Positions 35,578 through 48,869 of a stretch of 64,000 bases of DNA are shown here, in pieces. The notes under the pieces were generated by a model, which saw only the letters and a list, made by a program, of their open reading frames with translations, searched no databases and was not told the origin of the DNA. A program made the translations under genes and the position numbers. Where the stretch lies: the NCBI GenBank assembly GCA_023014335.1, contig JAECYW010000017.1, positions 868,001 to 932,000 on the forward strand, in the 5' to 3' direction. Within the stretch, counting starts at the first letter, position 1, and every line of letters begins with the position of its first letter. Origin of the DNA: Galerina marginata (lineage: Eukaryota; Basidiomycota; Agaricomycetes; Agaricales; Galerinaceae).

Positions 35578-36157
35578 TAGAGGACCAGACTCGAACATAA
35601 ACATCCTACTGAACGCAATGAAAGATTAGAATTGCGAAATGCCTGTTATGCACATTACATCGGCTGGCGATTTCCTACGACGTATTCCCACATTCGTTCT
35701 CCTGTTGTTCTAAGCAGACAAAAGTCCTGGTTCTGCTTGGCGTTCCCTCCTGGAGCCTTTCTTTTGGCTGAAAGCCATCGGATTCTCTGTGAATGCTTAG
35801 CTTCCTCCCGCCAATTTTAAATGATCAGGTTTTGCCCTGAAGTAAACACGTCTAACGATACTGACACGGCCAACTTGAACGAATCGCCCATTTAGTGAAA
35901 GCTCAGCTTCATTTATTGAACGCCAATTGCTTGAGGAAGCTTGCAATTGAATTTTATGTATTGCCAAATAATAATGAAAGCACTTACAATTTGCAACGTG
36001 TTACTTACATATGTAGGTTATTGATACCTGTCAGTCGAAAGATGTACCAAATAAACCTTCTTCGGACCACAACCACCTTGTTATTACGAACCAGGTCGAG
36101 AAATAGCTGAAGCTATCTTTCTGCCGAACTTTGTGAGGGATCAACACCTTGGAATGC
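35578..36157. other. Intergenic, nothing recognised
   Basis: 580 bp between two plus-strand genes. It should contain the terminator of the complex I subunit and the promoter of Cdc1-like copy B. I see no repeat, RNA gene or coding stretch. Confidence 0.5.
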
Positions 36158-37992
36158 ATGGCAATCTTCTCTAGACGCCGTGTCGTCAACGTTCTCCGGA
36201 TCCTCTGGGTGTTAATCATACTCTGGTATGAACTGGGTAGCTTCAGTTCAAGTGCCAGCGACTGTAACTGGCCAGACTCGATCTTGTACCCGGTTTGTCA
36301 TCTTCACCTCAATGTGATTTGCTTTGAACTTCTATTCATCATGGTTCTCGTTAACGTAGGATGACCGAGATATTGGAAGCCATTCTGATACGACCTTCCC
36401 ATGTCCTTCTCGTGGCCGACCCGCAAATCGTGGACCGATACTCCTATCCTAGTCGTGGAGCCTTCTTGTCATACTTGACAAGAGTTCTTGTTGACCTTAA
36501 CTTGCGGAAAGAACTGGCGGGTCGCATTGCAAAAGCGTCCGGACGTGGTCGTATTCCTAGGGGATATGATGGATAATGGTCGCAGTGTGCATGCCTGAGG
36601 AAGAGTGCGTTGCTGGATAATTCTTTTGTTACTTTGCTAATCCGTTTGAACTTAGATATGAAGCGTACTATCGAAGATTTAGTGACATCTTCCGGATAGA
36701 TAAGGATATACCCAGGTACTTCATCCCCGGAAACCACGACATAGGGTATGCCCATTCCTCTTTTGCTAACGTGGTGTATTTAACCTTCAAACAGCCTCGG
36801 AAAATCGCTCAAATTCTCTCCAGACGCCCGTCATCGCTATTCAGCCCATTTCGGCTATCCTAATCAAGAAATTTCCGTCGCAAACCATAGTCTCATTCTA
36901 TTTGATGCACCTAGTTATGCCGACGAAGATTCTCAGCGACATGGTCAACGGAAGTCGTTCGAAAAATGGGTACCAATCCGCTATGGGGCTCTCGATTTCA
37001 TGAAGAAATTCTCCAGTAGTAGGTCTTACAAAATGAAAATGTAGCGTTGCGACATTTGCTCACGCTTTTTCCGAAGAAAAACATACAGATCCCGTTATTT
37101 TATTCAGTCATATTCCACTTTATAGATCTGATGGCAGAGGTTGTGGCCCCCTCCGAGAAAAAGGTACTTTGAGACCAGGCGTTGGTCACGGATACCAAAA
37201 TACTCTGGAGAAAAGGTCATCTCAACGACTTTTAGAGTTCTTCAAGCCTGTTGCCATCTTCAGGTAAGTTTAAACTGCTAAGTTATTCTGTGGATGCTTA
37301 TGATGAACCTTTCTAGTGGCGATGATCACGACTATTGCGAATACACTCATCAGCTTGCTTTACCTCGTGGATCACCGCAGCTCATTCACGAAATTACCGT
37401 CAAAACAATATCTATGGTGATGAATGTCCGACGTCCTGGCTTCCAACTATTATCCCTTGCGCCTGCTGACCTCAGACAAGACGGCAAGCCCACCTACTCC
37501 GATACACCCTGTTTACTCCCCGACCAGCTTGGGATATATCTGAACGTCTATATCCCGCTATTAGCGATATCCCTCCTCATAGTCTTTGCCTCAAATATAA
37601 AACAAGGCCCACGCCCTTCCCACTATAAAAACCTTTCAAATGGCACCCAAATATCCCTTGTCAGCGGAGCTCATGCCGACATAGAAGAGACAGAATTGGG
37701 TTTATACAGCATCCCGCCTCCGGTATCTATTGGAACTTCGAACAAAACTTCGCGAGCGCAGGGGTGGTTTGTCCTACAAACCGAGCGCCGTGGGCTGAAG
37801 GCCGAACACCCCTCTCTCTTAGAATGGTTTGGCCGAAAAAAGGAAGCACTTTCCTCTTTCTGGCCAGGATCATCACGCCTTGTGGCCCGTCGTCGGAGTT
37901 GGCTCTGGATATGTGCCCTCGACATCAGGGATGTCGCGATATTCCCCCTCTGTACTTTCGCTATGATTACATGGTGGGTAGTCGCACACTGA
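36158..37992 (+). CDS. Cdc1/Ted1/PGAP5-like metallophosphoesterase, copy B
   Basis: Second member of the GPI ethanolamine-phosphate phosphodiesterase family in this window. It has an N-terminal membrane segment (VLRILWVLIILWYELGSF) and the metal sites ADPQIVDRYSYPSRG, VVFLGDMMDNGR, YFIPGNHDIG (His kept, unlike copy A), LFSHIPLYR and SGDDHDYCEYTH. A second membrane span follows (YIPLLAISLLIVFASN), then a short cytosolic tail ending in a hydrophobic stretch. The family core is shared with copy A but the tail is much shorter. ATG 36158 (MAIFSRRRVV) is the first in frame. Introns lie at about 36295, 36592, 36749, 37020 and 37265. The frame breaks at about 36509 (LNLRK, then RVALQKRPDVVVFLGD in the next frame, an extra A in AAA) and about 36590. 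Both look like single-base errors, but real decay of this copy cannot be excluded. Confidence 0.85.
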
Positions 37993-39271
37993 CGCATCCT
38001 CGGGGATGATATGACTTTACTATTTTATTTGGGATTAATTATTAGTTTTATGCAGGGATTTGCAGGGTTAATGATGTATCACAGATGCAACGGACTTCGA
38101 GTTATACTTTCTATGTACACTGCGTAAAAATCTTTTCTCTAAGTGGTAACCGTAGTACGATTTCTTGGTCGTGAAGTTAATGTATTAATTCTCAAGCCCT
38201 CCAAGTTCCATGGACTTGATCTAAGCCAAAATGCAGCCGTTGATCAGGAACGCTCGCGTTAATAAAGGTCTGATCACTATCACCCCCACCATCAGGAATA
38301 TAACTTTTCAACGCATTTATCCTGGTCCTCCTTCCTCCTTTTATTTCATCTGTCCGCTTTCTGTCCACTACTCGAAGACCATACCTAAAACTGCCTTGGG
38401 ATAATGAAACATTACAAGCGACCATGCATGAAGCTTCTCTGCAGCTTCACAGACTCCACCTGCTTCGCGACCATCTAATGTTTAGGGCTGCCTTTACTTT
38501 GTGGCCGTATGCTTCCATCTTAAGATGCTGAGAGTCTGCAGCCAATCTGCAGCTTGCACGATTATTTTTGCATAAACTTGGATTTGCAGCAAATTGCGAC
38601 ATAGGTTGTTCAGCTGACCTCAGTGACTACACTCTCTTCTGATCTATCAAGGGGCATGTCGAAAATAGGTGAGTGCAAACGCGACACGACTTGTCCGTTA
38701 ACTCACCTCTGTCACTGCGAAGGGTATTCTACTGACGGCAAGACATGATAGTGCCCTTTACCCCCTCAGTGACGCACACGACAATGAAATTTTAGTCCCT
38801 ATGGCCAGATTACCATTGCGAAGTTTTCGTCATTTTCTTTCAATTAACCTTTACTGGAATAGATTATAGGCACCGTTGAGCCGTTAGGCCGTCTCAACCG
38901 ATGGGTGTTAGGCCTAATTATAACACGGACCCAGTTCCGCTCGCCTGCGAAGGGTGTGAAGGTGGGCTATACATATACCCCGACGCTCGTGCTGTTTGCT
39001 TACTTATGTTGAAGACAGAAAGACAGCTCTTCCAGCGTTACTCGCAACGGCGATAGAACCTCTTTAGACCTCCTTCTCCCCCTCGCACAACATACTATAC
39101 TTATCCTCCTTGGTCCAAAATTCTCACCGTGGGCAGGCGACCTGTTGAATAGTCCGACGTCCAACAGTTTAACCACTCTGCTGCTTCCTCCTGCCCTCCT
39201 CATCCTGCCCTCCCCGTCTTGCCTTCACTTTGTTACCCTCCCCTCCCCTATTTCGAAGTACTAATATCTTC
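37993..39271. promoter_or_regulatory. Upstream region of the arrestin-like gene
   Basis: 1.3 kb without coding character. CTATACATATA at 38968-38978 is a candidate TATA box about 300 bp before the ATG at 39272. It is followed by a pyrimidine-rich stretch from about 39180 (CTTCCTCCTGCCCTCC), the pattern of a fungal leader and transcription start region. Confidence 0.45.
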
Positions 39272-41122
39272 ATGGCTGCATCAGTGCTTCCGCCGTACAG
39301 CAGCCATATGCCCTATGATGTTGCTGGGCTTTCAGTCACCTCGCTGCCTCCCACGTACTCGACACAGCCCTACGAAAACGAGGAAACAGTCGCTTTCACC
39401 CCGCGAGTGGGTAACTCTACACCTCATGGAACATTCACGAGAACATGGCCTCAAGCTACTCTAATTCTTAAAGATCAGGACGAAGGAGTGCGGCTGCCGA
39501 CATATGGCCGCCATGGACGAGTGATTGGCGAATTAGGGCTGAAGAACACAGATAAGATTGTTCGGGTTACCGTGAAGGTAGGTATTCCTTAAGTCAGACC
39601 TGTATTTCTTTGTTACTGGGACAGTGGACTATGTATGATATCATAATCTACGGTTCGCTGTCCTCTCTTGATATTCTACTTCTTATCTTCTTCGCTTCCC
39701 TGGGCCAAGGCTGACTATCTACCTTTTTTCCTTGACATAAAAGCTCCATGGACAAATGAGTTTGTCCGTTGCCGACAGCGGTTCGACAGGCGCAACTCTT
39801 ATCTCGGAAACACAAGTATTGTGGAAGCACCACCCAACCGATTCACCGCACGAAGGAGCGGCGGAGCAAAGGTGCCCATCCATCCTCCCTATCTACATTC
39901 AGTTTCCCCACTCCTATGAAGCGGAAGGCAAGCATTGGCGATTACCGCCGTCCTTCGAAGCAACGTTCCTTGGCATCCCTGCACTTTTCGTAAGGTGTAT
40001 GTATACGCTCAGCGTGACGATAACGAGAACTAGATCCTATCATCTCGCGTCTTGGTCCACGAATAAAACGTGAGTTGTCGGGACGTAATTGTGCACGCGA
40101 TCGAAACGTTGTTTGTGCTGTCTTATCCTTGGAACAGGTACTGATCCTGAAATTATTAGATATGTCACTATGGTGAACTTTCGCCCTCGGACACGTCCTA
40201 ATCGTCCAATCGTCCTGCTTGATTCTGTGTTTGCTTCTATCAAGCCAGTTCCTGAGGAATGGCTGCAGATCGTGGCCAACATGAATGCGCGTCCCAGTTC
40301 TGACCTGAAGCCCATCGAATGCCATGTACGTGTGTCCATTGCGGCCATTGCCCATATTAGGTTTTTCGATGCCGATTGTTTGCCCGACAGCTGTTCATAC
40401 CGTCGATTCAGGCATTCTCTCTCACGGATGCAATTCCATTCCACCTGCAGTTATGCAGTTCCCTCAAATCGCTTCGCGAGCTGCTTCCGCCCACGAGCAT
40501 GCACCTGCTGCTCCCTGGCAGTCCGGGTTACCAAAAGCCCACAGATCCGCGCATCTTGCCGTACGCCATCCGCTTGTCCATCGCGCGGCAGGTGGTGGTG
40601 GAAGTGAATGGGCGGCGGCGCTTCCGAACGTTCACCATCGGGGTGGGGAAGATGAAGCCTGTCCCACCGGTGGTGCACAACGCCAGTGCGGGAACCTGGA
40701 AAGAATATGACAACGCCTCGGCAGAAGCGGGGGGAGACGTGTGTCTGGACTGGCAAGGAGAGGTGAAAACTTGGCCCGAAGTGAGTTCCGGAGGTTTCAG
40801 TACCAGCAATCTCATAGTCAAGGTAAGGTTTTGATTCCATCATTATCGAGATGAAAATGTTTCGATGTACTCACGGAAGTTGTCCACTTTCTTCTCATTT
40901 CGTGTTCGCTACCTCCCTCCTTTTATCCTTGACACCTCCAATGGCATCGCTGGCTGACTGCGTGTGTTCTTTCTTCATGTTATACAGGATTTCCTTGTTC
41001 TCGCACTGACCCCGCCCAATCCGCGATCATCGTGTTTGATTCCGCTGCAGCTCTCACATCCTATCAGACTTGTGACGGATTCGTGGATTGACATCGATGT
41101 GCTTCATCCTGGAGACACATGA
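39272..41122 (+). CDS. Arrestin-like (alpha-arrestin N-terminal fold) protein
   Basis: Adaptor-type protein of the arrestin-domain superfamily. In fungi such proteins link membrane transporters or receptors to Rsp5-type ubiquitin ligases for endocytosis. The N-terminal part is Pro/Tyr-rich (LPPYSSHMPYDVAG, LPPTYSTQPYENEE). The two PPxY-like spots, PPYS and PPTY, are of the kind WW domains bind. The beta-sandwich domain follows (VIGELGLKNTDKIVRVTVK, HWRLPPSFEATFLG, VRCMYTLSVTITR, NFRPRTRPNRPIVL). The C-terminal part has LFIPSIQAFSLTDAIPF, RLSIARQVVVEVNGRRR and ends WIDIDVLHPGDT. Introns begin at about 39576, 39960-40070, 40327 and 40822 and all keep the frame. No frame errors were found. ATG 39272 (MAASVLPPYS) follows a CT-rich leader. 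Confidence 0.8.
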
Positions 41123-43107
41123 GGAGCTGCCGGAAGCTCGGTTCCATCAGCAACAAAATGTAAATGGATGAAGTCCTCGACGAAGAGCTCGGAGAGGTAC
41201 TATGGTTGTGATGTGCTGGACGTAGTGGTTGATGTTAATGGAAGGCTGGTTATAATGATGTTCACATGAAATCTGTCTGTATTCCTCTTTCCATCATGTA
41301 TATGTCGGGCATGCAATCCATTGTATAATTAACTGTGCCTAACCATCCGTTACAGGGGCTTGCCGCACTTCTCGTTCCCGTCGGTTATCGATAGTCGAGA
41401 CCTTTGTATTTTCAGTATTCAGAATGTTCCGGACATTCCAGACTCTCGAGGTGTTTTATCTGTTTTGACATTGAGAGATTTTGAACCACGACCACGTCAG
41501 TAATGGCATCTCAGGCTGTTCATGCTCAAGTTTTCTCATATGTATCTCCGTCAATGATCGCAGGTGATAGATGATAGTTCCTCTCCATCGTCCGCGACAT
41601 ATCTTAGATATGTCCAGTTCATTGGCCGGGACAGCAGTCAACGACTGAAGGACCCCAGGAACTGCGTGCTTGATTTTGGGATCGGGTTTCTACGCACACA
41701 TTTGGAAATTTATTCCGTTTTGGTTCGTCCGTTGGATCCCACAACAAAATCTGCTGAACTCAAGTCTCAGGCCGAGGCCCTTTAGTTCAGTTACATAAAT
41801 GGAACATCCTTCGAAAAATAAAGTCAAGGTTTTTTTAAATGGAATGCGGAAGTGTAGTGCCTTCCAACCTCGCCTTTGACTCAGAGACTGCAGTGGGAGA
41901 GAAAGCCGCCACTCAGGTCAAACTTCTTCCTTCATCTTCCCACTAGGTAAATACTGTAATGCTCATTCGGATGCTCGATGCATTAAATTCGGAGAATTTC
42001 TTCTTGCTGCTAATGATAAAATATTTTCTAGGTTTGTACATAGTTTGACCAGTCGGACCATCCCATTCATAGTTTAGGGGCTAACCCACGACGGGCAAAG
42101 GAGCCCTCTATATTTCCAACGGTTTCCAACCCAACTTCAACTCGTATCAAGTTCCCCATATAATCCTAAAGTTTCGGGTAGCTCGTCGTTGTGGGGTACT
42201 TCCCCGGTGCTTCTTCTATGGAGTTCCTTTGACTTGTGAAATTGACGGAGATTGTTGTCGTTCGTCGTGGCTTCGAATTGTTAGTATCTTTGGGGTATAT
42301 TGTTATAATTTTGGAGGTTACTAGAGGCCAACTGAAAGACTAGGACTCAAAGCGGGAGTTCTTGGTACGATTCGCTCGGCGTCTATTTGGACAACTTGAA
42401 CTTTAGCACCCTTTAAACTATTCAACAAGGACGGTGAAAGGACTGTTGTCTACCTTTAGATTGATACTTTGTAATTCAACTTGTCTGGACGGTGCCCTTG
42501 GCCTGTCCAATATTTTCATTATCTGACGTTGACTTGACACTTTATTTGGAAAGAGCGCTGGCGCTATGTGCCTTTGGTGCCTTCTATGGGCGCTACTTTT
42601 GCCTTTACAGTTTACGGGAGTTTCGCGGGCGTGGCACGATTTCTAGAAACATCATGCACTGAGGACCCAACACCCTCATGGCGTTTCTCGGCAAACTTTC
42701 AAGGCTCTGAGAGAAGAAGGGACCTTTTCTTTAAAAAGTTTTACTTATATCCGAAGTGATGCATTTCTTGGCGTCTATTAAAGACCGCAGCAGACCAGAG
42801 CAGACCCTTGAAAATTGGAGAAACGTGTCAGACCCTACTGCCAGTTTTTTACATAGGAAAGTGAAATATTGGTCAAGATATGATACGCGCTCTCAGGGGT
42901 CCCTCGATCAGTTAAGCGCATGCTCTGTTTATAGCGGAACTGGAACGCGGGTTCACGTAAACGACAGCGAAGCGAGGACCAGGGCTGGGAGAGATGTCAG
43001 GAAGGGACGAAGAGAAGAAGCGGTAAAAAACGGAAAGATGCCTGCATGTGGCAAGATCGGCCGCTGATAAGGACGACCTGATTTAAAATAAAGACAAGGA
43101 ATGCAGG
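41123..43107. other. Gene-free intergenic region
   Basis: 2 kb between the arrestin-like and UGP1 genes. Open frames are under 105 codons and show no domains or splice structure. No repeats of note. It presumably holds the terminator of the first gene and upstream control elements of the highly expressed UGP1. Confidence 0.5.
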
Positions 43108-43117
43108 GTATATAAGC
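43108..43117 (+). promoter_or_regulatory. TATA box of the UGP1 gene
   Basis: GTATATAAGC is a good TATA consensus 340 bp upstream of the ATG at 43458. It is followed by a C-rich leader (43240-43450) typical of strongly expressed fungal genes. The leader may carry an intron. Confidence 0.5.
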
Positions 43118-43457
43118 CGAGAGAGGAAGGCGACGGCGCATGGGGACGGGGAAATACGCGCAGAATCAGTATATGCAAGCACGTTTGTACGACGACCACA
43201 GACGTATCCAAATTGCTATAAAGACCAGCCAGCTCTCCAGAGCCCCACTCATCTCCCCCATTACCCGGCCCGCCCACCGAATCGAGCCAATCCGCGAGGA
43301 GCCCGACCACCCGCAGCGTCAGCACAGACCGCGCCCGCCACTCGCCCGAACCACGTCTGCGCCCCAGCTCATCTCCACCAACACAACCGCGCCGGTTCAT
43401 ATTCACAGGTCGGTTCGCGCGGCTCCACTGCTCTTTTGTCACTGACCACCACCCAGC

Positions 43458-45528
43458 ATGTCGTCCTCGCTCATGCCCCGCAGCGACTCCTTCAACGCCC
43501 GCGTCCGCGGCACCAGCCACATCGACTTCAAGACCGCCACCACCGGCGTCGCAGCCAAGTCCATGCGCAATGAGATCTCCCGTCTCGTCTCCACCGTCGA
43601 GGACCCCTCCACAAAAAAGGTGCGTAGACACCACAGCTAGTTTTCTCGGGCTCATCGTCTCCTAGGCCTTCGACACCGAGATGCAGTCCTTTTTCTACCT
43701 TTTCACCCGCTATCTAGCAGAGCGTGCCCAGAGCCAAGACCTGTATGTCAGTTCACCCACTTGTTCATCCATCTCTGACCCCAGTCCAGCGATTGGGACC
43801 GTATCAAGTCCCCCGCCGATGACCAGATCGTTCCCTACGCTGATCTCCCAAAACCCAAGAATTCGTCCAACCTCAACAAGCTTGCCGTTCTCAAGGTCAA
43901 CGGTGGTCTCGGTACCTCCATGGGTTAGTCTATTTTTGCCCCCCATTTTTTGCCTTGTTCTCAGCAATGTTCAGGCATGACCGGTGCCAAGAGTGCCCTC
44001 GAAGTCAAGGACGACATGACTTTCCTCGACCTCACCGTGCGCCAGATCGAGCATCTCAACACCACATCCCGCGTCGATGTCCCTCTCATCCTCATGACGT
44101 CGTTCAACACCCACGATGACACCCTGCGAATCATCAAGAAGTACGCAAACCAGCAACTCCGCATCACTACCTTCAACCAGTCCCGCTACCCCCGTATCTT
44201 CAAGGAAACCCTCCTTCCTTGTCCCAAGCGTGCTGACGACGACAAGAAGCACTGGTACCCCCCTGGTCACGGAGACCTTTACAATGCCCTCCTGCACTCT
44301 GGTGTTCTCGATCAGTTAATCTCTGAGGGCAAAGAGTATCTCTTTGTGTCTAATTCAGGACAACTTGGGTGCTGTGTAAGTTGGAGATTTTTACATATTT
44401 CTCATTTTCAAACTCAATGTTTTTTTAGTGTTGATGAGAGCATTCTCCAACACATGATCGACACTGGAGCTGAATTCATCATGGAAGTCACCGACAAGAC
44501 TAAGGCCGATATCAAGGGTGGAACTCTCATCGACTACGACGGCTCGATTCGTCTACTTGAAATTGCTCAAGTACCATCAGAGCATGTCGAAGATTTCAAA
44601 TCCAGTACGTCTACAATATTTTCCAGTATCTTAAATATTTAACCCTGCTACAGTTCGTAAATTCAAGATCTTCAACACGAACAACCTCTGGATCAACCTG
44701 AAAGGTTGGTTCACCCTTTTTCCGCGATTGCCAGCTCTCACCTCTTTTCAGCTCTCAAGCGCATCATGGATAGCGAGGGTTTGGAACTCGAGATCATCAT
44801 CAACCCGAAGACGACAGAAGACGGTCACGCCGTCATCCAGCTCGAGACGGCTGCTGGTGCTGCGATCAAGCACTTCAAGAACGCGCACGGCATCAACGTG
44901 CCTCGCAAGCGCTTCTTGCCCGTCAAGAGCTGCTCCGATCTGCTCCTCATTAAGAGCGACATCTACTCGCTCCAGCATGGCCAGCTCGTCATTAATGAGC
45001 AGAGAATGTTCGAAACGACGCCTGTCATCAAGCTTGGGGACCATTTCAAAAAGGTGTGCATTGTATTTCGCATTTTACGTGATGTGATCAATGCGTTATA
45101 TGCGTCGTTTTGTCTTATATCCTCCTTCTCTTCGGTTCATGTAATTGGTACTGATCATATTACAATCGAAATGCAGATCCAACAATTCCAGAAACGATTC
45201 AAGAAGATACCCAAGATTTTGGAACTCGATCATTTGACGGTGACTGGTGATGTGTACTTTGGACGAAACGTGACGCTCCGCGGAACTGTCATCGGTGTGT
45301 TTTTTTTCCTCTTTCATTACTCTGGGATGTGTTCTGAATTGTGAATTAATTTGTGACAGTGGTTGCCAATGAGGGCCAAAGAATTGACATTCCTGATGGT
45401 TGCATTCTGGAGAACCGTCTGCTCTCGGGGAATCTTAATATGATTGTACGTTATCACTCTCCTACCTCCTACCTCCTTTCCGCTCCGTTCGGTTGACTGA
45501 TGGTTTCTTTTAATCATAGGAACTGTAA
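43458..45528 (+). CDS. UGP1: UTP-glucose-1-phosphate uridylyltransferase
   Basis: Makes UDP-glucose from UTP and glucose-1-phosphate in the cytosol, feeding beta-glucan, glycogen and trehalose synthesis. Clear full-length family member: [13 protein letters not shown], the nucleotide-binding [15 protein letters not shown] (after 43895), [50 protein letters not shown], the sugar-binding region [16 protein letters not shown] and [14 protein letters not shown]. The C-terminal beta-helix is [27 protein letters not shown] and NMIEL. About nine introns, with a last coding exon of only 9 nt (GAACTGTAA). One extra base at about 44358 breaks the conserved SNSDNLGAVVDE, probably a sequence error. A decayed inverted copy lies 3.3 kb downstream. 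Confidence 0.95.
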
Positions 45529-46673
45529 TCGCCTTGGACCGCAGATTCGATTGTTCATGTTCCCCTTTCCACGTTCTTCTATTGACCCCAGTGCATTCAT
45601 ACATAGAGCACTTCCTTCCTTCCTCTTCTCCCCTTTTTTCGTCCTTTGATCCGCAAAGCCTAAAAATAGCGACGGCACTCTGCGTACACGGTTAGGATAA
45701 AAATCAGCTTGCGGACTTTTTTGCTTGAATAAAATAACGAAACATCGGACACAACACTTCTCTTATATACAGCATACTTTGCATTAGTCCTTTACATATC
45801 AACTCATTTTAGTGATGCTCAGAATTCGTTCTTTCGCTTTCGTACGCGCCACTTCGCTCGTATGACTGGATATCGATACCATACTTATTATTCTCGCGAG
45901 GATGTTCAGTCTCCGAATAGACATAGAAATTTTTTTTTTCCACCGCAGTATCTGACCCATGGAACTCTACTACCTGAAAGAGCCTGAAACTAGATGGACT
46001 CAGGCCTGGATCGCCTGACCATAGAGTCGGATTGGAGCGGAACGGAACAAGAAGTACACCTCCGAGCCGACGAACAGGGGCAGTACAGGGACTCGTTCCG
46101 TGCAAGTCTGCCTGTCATTTTTTCTACGCACGACCGACGATCTGCGCATTCCATTCGTTTATCTGTGACAGGCTCGGTGGAATGGATCGGACGAGGGCGA
46201 GTTCCCGAGATGGCACCGGAATTCAGATTGTAATCACTTGTGGGCGCTTGTTTATGACCTTCTCGGGAAATCGTGTTTAATATTGGTTCCGTGCTATTTT
46301 GAAAAACTGTGTTTCCACTGCCACAGTAGCATTGGATAAATTTGCTCTCCGCAGTCGGTCCTTTATCTTTTATATTGAAAAATCAAAGTGCAAGTGGCTT
46401 GAAGCACTGCCGGTGCGAGTCGTTAAGTTCCGATGATTACCCGACTTTCTAGTAGCTTATTTTCGTTATCGATCGCCAAATCTTTCGTGTTCTGTGCTTT
46501 TCGGACCGGTTTAGGTAGAGTGGTGCGTACGTGGAAAGCTTAAAGAAGGAAGTTCCATGGTCCATTTTATGAACAATGCCATTGCGTTTTGAAGATATGG
46601 AATTATGGTATCGACATAAGTAGGGCATGTGGGTATTCCCCCGACCTTCCAAATAGCCTGGAGGAAGTGCATT

Positions 46674-47859
46674 TTAGGATATAATTAGCTTTCGCCGTTG
46701 GTTTCCTCGTTCTCGGACTCGTGATCCTCCTCCGAAATATCTGTCGGCCTTCGTATACATGCCCGTTGGAGAGAAAGAATCAACCGACATGCCTAATATG
46801 TCTTCATCAGCAGCAAGGACACAAAGCGAAAGGAGCTTACCAGTGCTGAAATAATGGCGCTGCAACACCTAAATGAACAGGTCAAAATGAGAGCCTGAGA
46901 TCTTGTCCACCAGGTTCAAACGTACGGGTAAATAAAAACAGAAAAACTGTTGCCGAGGGCGTAAAACAGGTTTGTTATCATCATAACTGAGATCGCAACG
47001 TTGATTAGTCCTCATCGTGGACAGCTTTGACCTTGAATAATGCTCACTGAGAACTACAACAGAAGACTCCATTCCACCTTCGGCCAACCGAGATACGACT
47101 GGTGTTCTTCCTCGTCCACTTCGCCTCCCCCGGTTAATCGCCAGCGAAACAAGAACACACTGAAGGAGCATCTCCCCAGACCTAGTCGAAGTCAGTCACA
47201 ATATTGATTGACATGAGGAAACTCAACGATTACGTATAATTTATCAGAATTGCGCTAGGCAATCCGTCTCTCCCGGCTGAAGCGCGGACCTTCAACCCTT
47301 TAAAAGCCAAGGTCAAAGTGATGGCAATAAGGGCCATTCTGCAGAGCAAGATGGTAGAAAGAAACATGAACATCCACCGCTTCCTGTTGTGAAGTAGGTG
47401 AACTGGACCATTTGGATGAGATTGTTAAACCGGCAAATGACATATAATGGAAGTGCGCACCTCTCTTGACGAGAACTAAATCAATGACACCTATCAAAGT
47501 CTGCCAGACGAATACTTTATATAATACCCATGTCCCCAGCCCAGGCGGGGGTGGCTTAGAACGGTCAAGGTTTTGATATCGCTGGGAGTAATAGAAGTTC
47601 TGGCTACGCAAGAGCCGGAATAAGTACCAAAGTCGACAAAAACGATAGCTGTAATAGAACGTACATGTGAACAACAAATATAAAATATCGCGCAAAAATA
47701 TACAGGACTTTCATGAAGGTGAAATCTCCTATCGTCCTTGCGTCGAAGGCGAAGGTGTTAGTGTGCAAGTTAACATCGACGTGAAAGGAGGGAGACTAAC
47801 ATCCATATGCACTCAACCTCCTCAGGAAAGTTCATGAAGAGTTCGCATGCATTTAGCAT
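46674..47859 (-). CDS. DUF6533 multi-pass membrane protein, copy A
   Basis: Basidiomycete membrane protein of unknown function, usually with about seven helices. In minus-strand order: MLNACELFMNFPEEVECIW (the family EEVExIW motif), then after an intron FMKVLYIFARYFIFVVH. A loop follows, then TWVLYKVFVWQTLIGVIDLV (the family W..YQ...VD...R pattern), RWMFMFLSTILLCRMALIAI and GRGRTPVVSRLAEGG (the family GWGRTPVVSL motif). ATG 47859 is tentative; an upstream exon may exist. The C-terminal exon limits (46674-46870) are uncertain. Conservation to the family is weaker than in copy B (52980-54274), and the gene could be degenerating. Confidence 0.55.
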
Positions 47860-48795
47860 GATGCCTGAAACTAAAAGTCATCGTCAGCAGTAACAAATAG
47901 CATTTGAAACGGGACACACATACAGGCAGCACCACGAGCAAGCTCCATAACGGCCTTTCGAACTCAATATCGGCGCTCTGCGCACTCAAGTTTTTGCTGG
48001 AACGATGACGGACAAGGACAAGCAATCTTCAGTGTCTGTTTACAAGTGAGAAGTTCGTTACTGCGTCCTCCTTCGGCTCCACCGAAACCTTGAGCTAAAG
48101 ATAACCGACATAAGGGAAGGTTAAGGGGAGAATTTAGTCGTCTGATCCACCAAGGGTCGATGACCATTGATGTCGGGAGAAATAAGGGCGCGTCGACCGA
48201 GGAGTTTTCGACCATTGGCAATATATCTGCGCAGCCTGGCAGGGTTGCTTATTTATCAGATAGTTATCAACTTGTCAGGGAGAGCGGATCGAAGCACTTG
48301 CTGCCGTGCTTGACAAGAGGGTTTTCAACCTTTTGGACGGACGATGGAAAAAGGTAATCGACTGAGCAGCAACAGCCGAATCATGGCGGGAGAACGGTGG
48401 TGAATAATTCCAAAGGGATTGAGGGCCAGCTGATCAAGATGAAGTCACTACACATGGAGATACGGTCATAAAGGTGTTCCAGGTCGACCCTCAATAAACC
48501 GGGTTCGGTTCATACACCAACCCTGAGAACGATGACAACGCGCGCGTATCAATCGAGTCAGATAATTAAAACAACGTTGTTCTCTGATGACCCAACTGAT
48601 GGACGCTCGAAAGTCTGTACATTTTTACAGAAACACACGTGGTGTCATAATTCGACATACCACAGGGGAGATGGAATAACGGCTACAATTCCTGTATGGC
48701 GTAGTTAGCAAGCAACAAAAAAAACGACTGTTGAGGATAAAAACTCGCGATCACATTCAACTTGGAGTTACCAGAGACTAGGACTGGAGAGGGTA

Positions 48796-48849
48796 ACGCA
48801 AGCATATGAGGAGACGTAAGCATATGAGGAGACGCAAGCATATGAGGAG
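48796..48849. repeat. 18-bp tandem repeat, three copies
   Basis: Unit ACGCAAGCATATGAGGAG is repeated three times head to tail with one base difference (T for C in the second copy). It abuts the 3' end of the UGP1 pseudogene. On the minus strand it would read as repeats of LRLLIC, but no gene uses it. Confidence 0.85.
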
Positions 48850-48869
48850 CCACAAGTCAATCGAGCACG

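Noticed and set aside
45809..46105. Minus-strand open frame ending in SYERSGAYESERTNSEH
   Set aside because: Composition near the end looks protein-like, but there is no recognised family, no start and no splice partner, and it lies in the 3' flank of UGP1.
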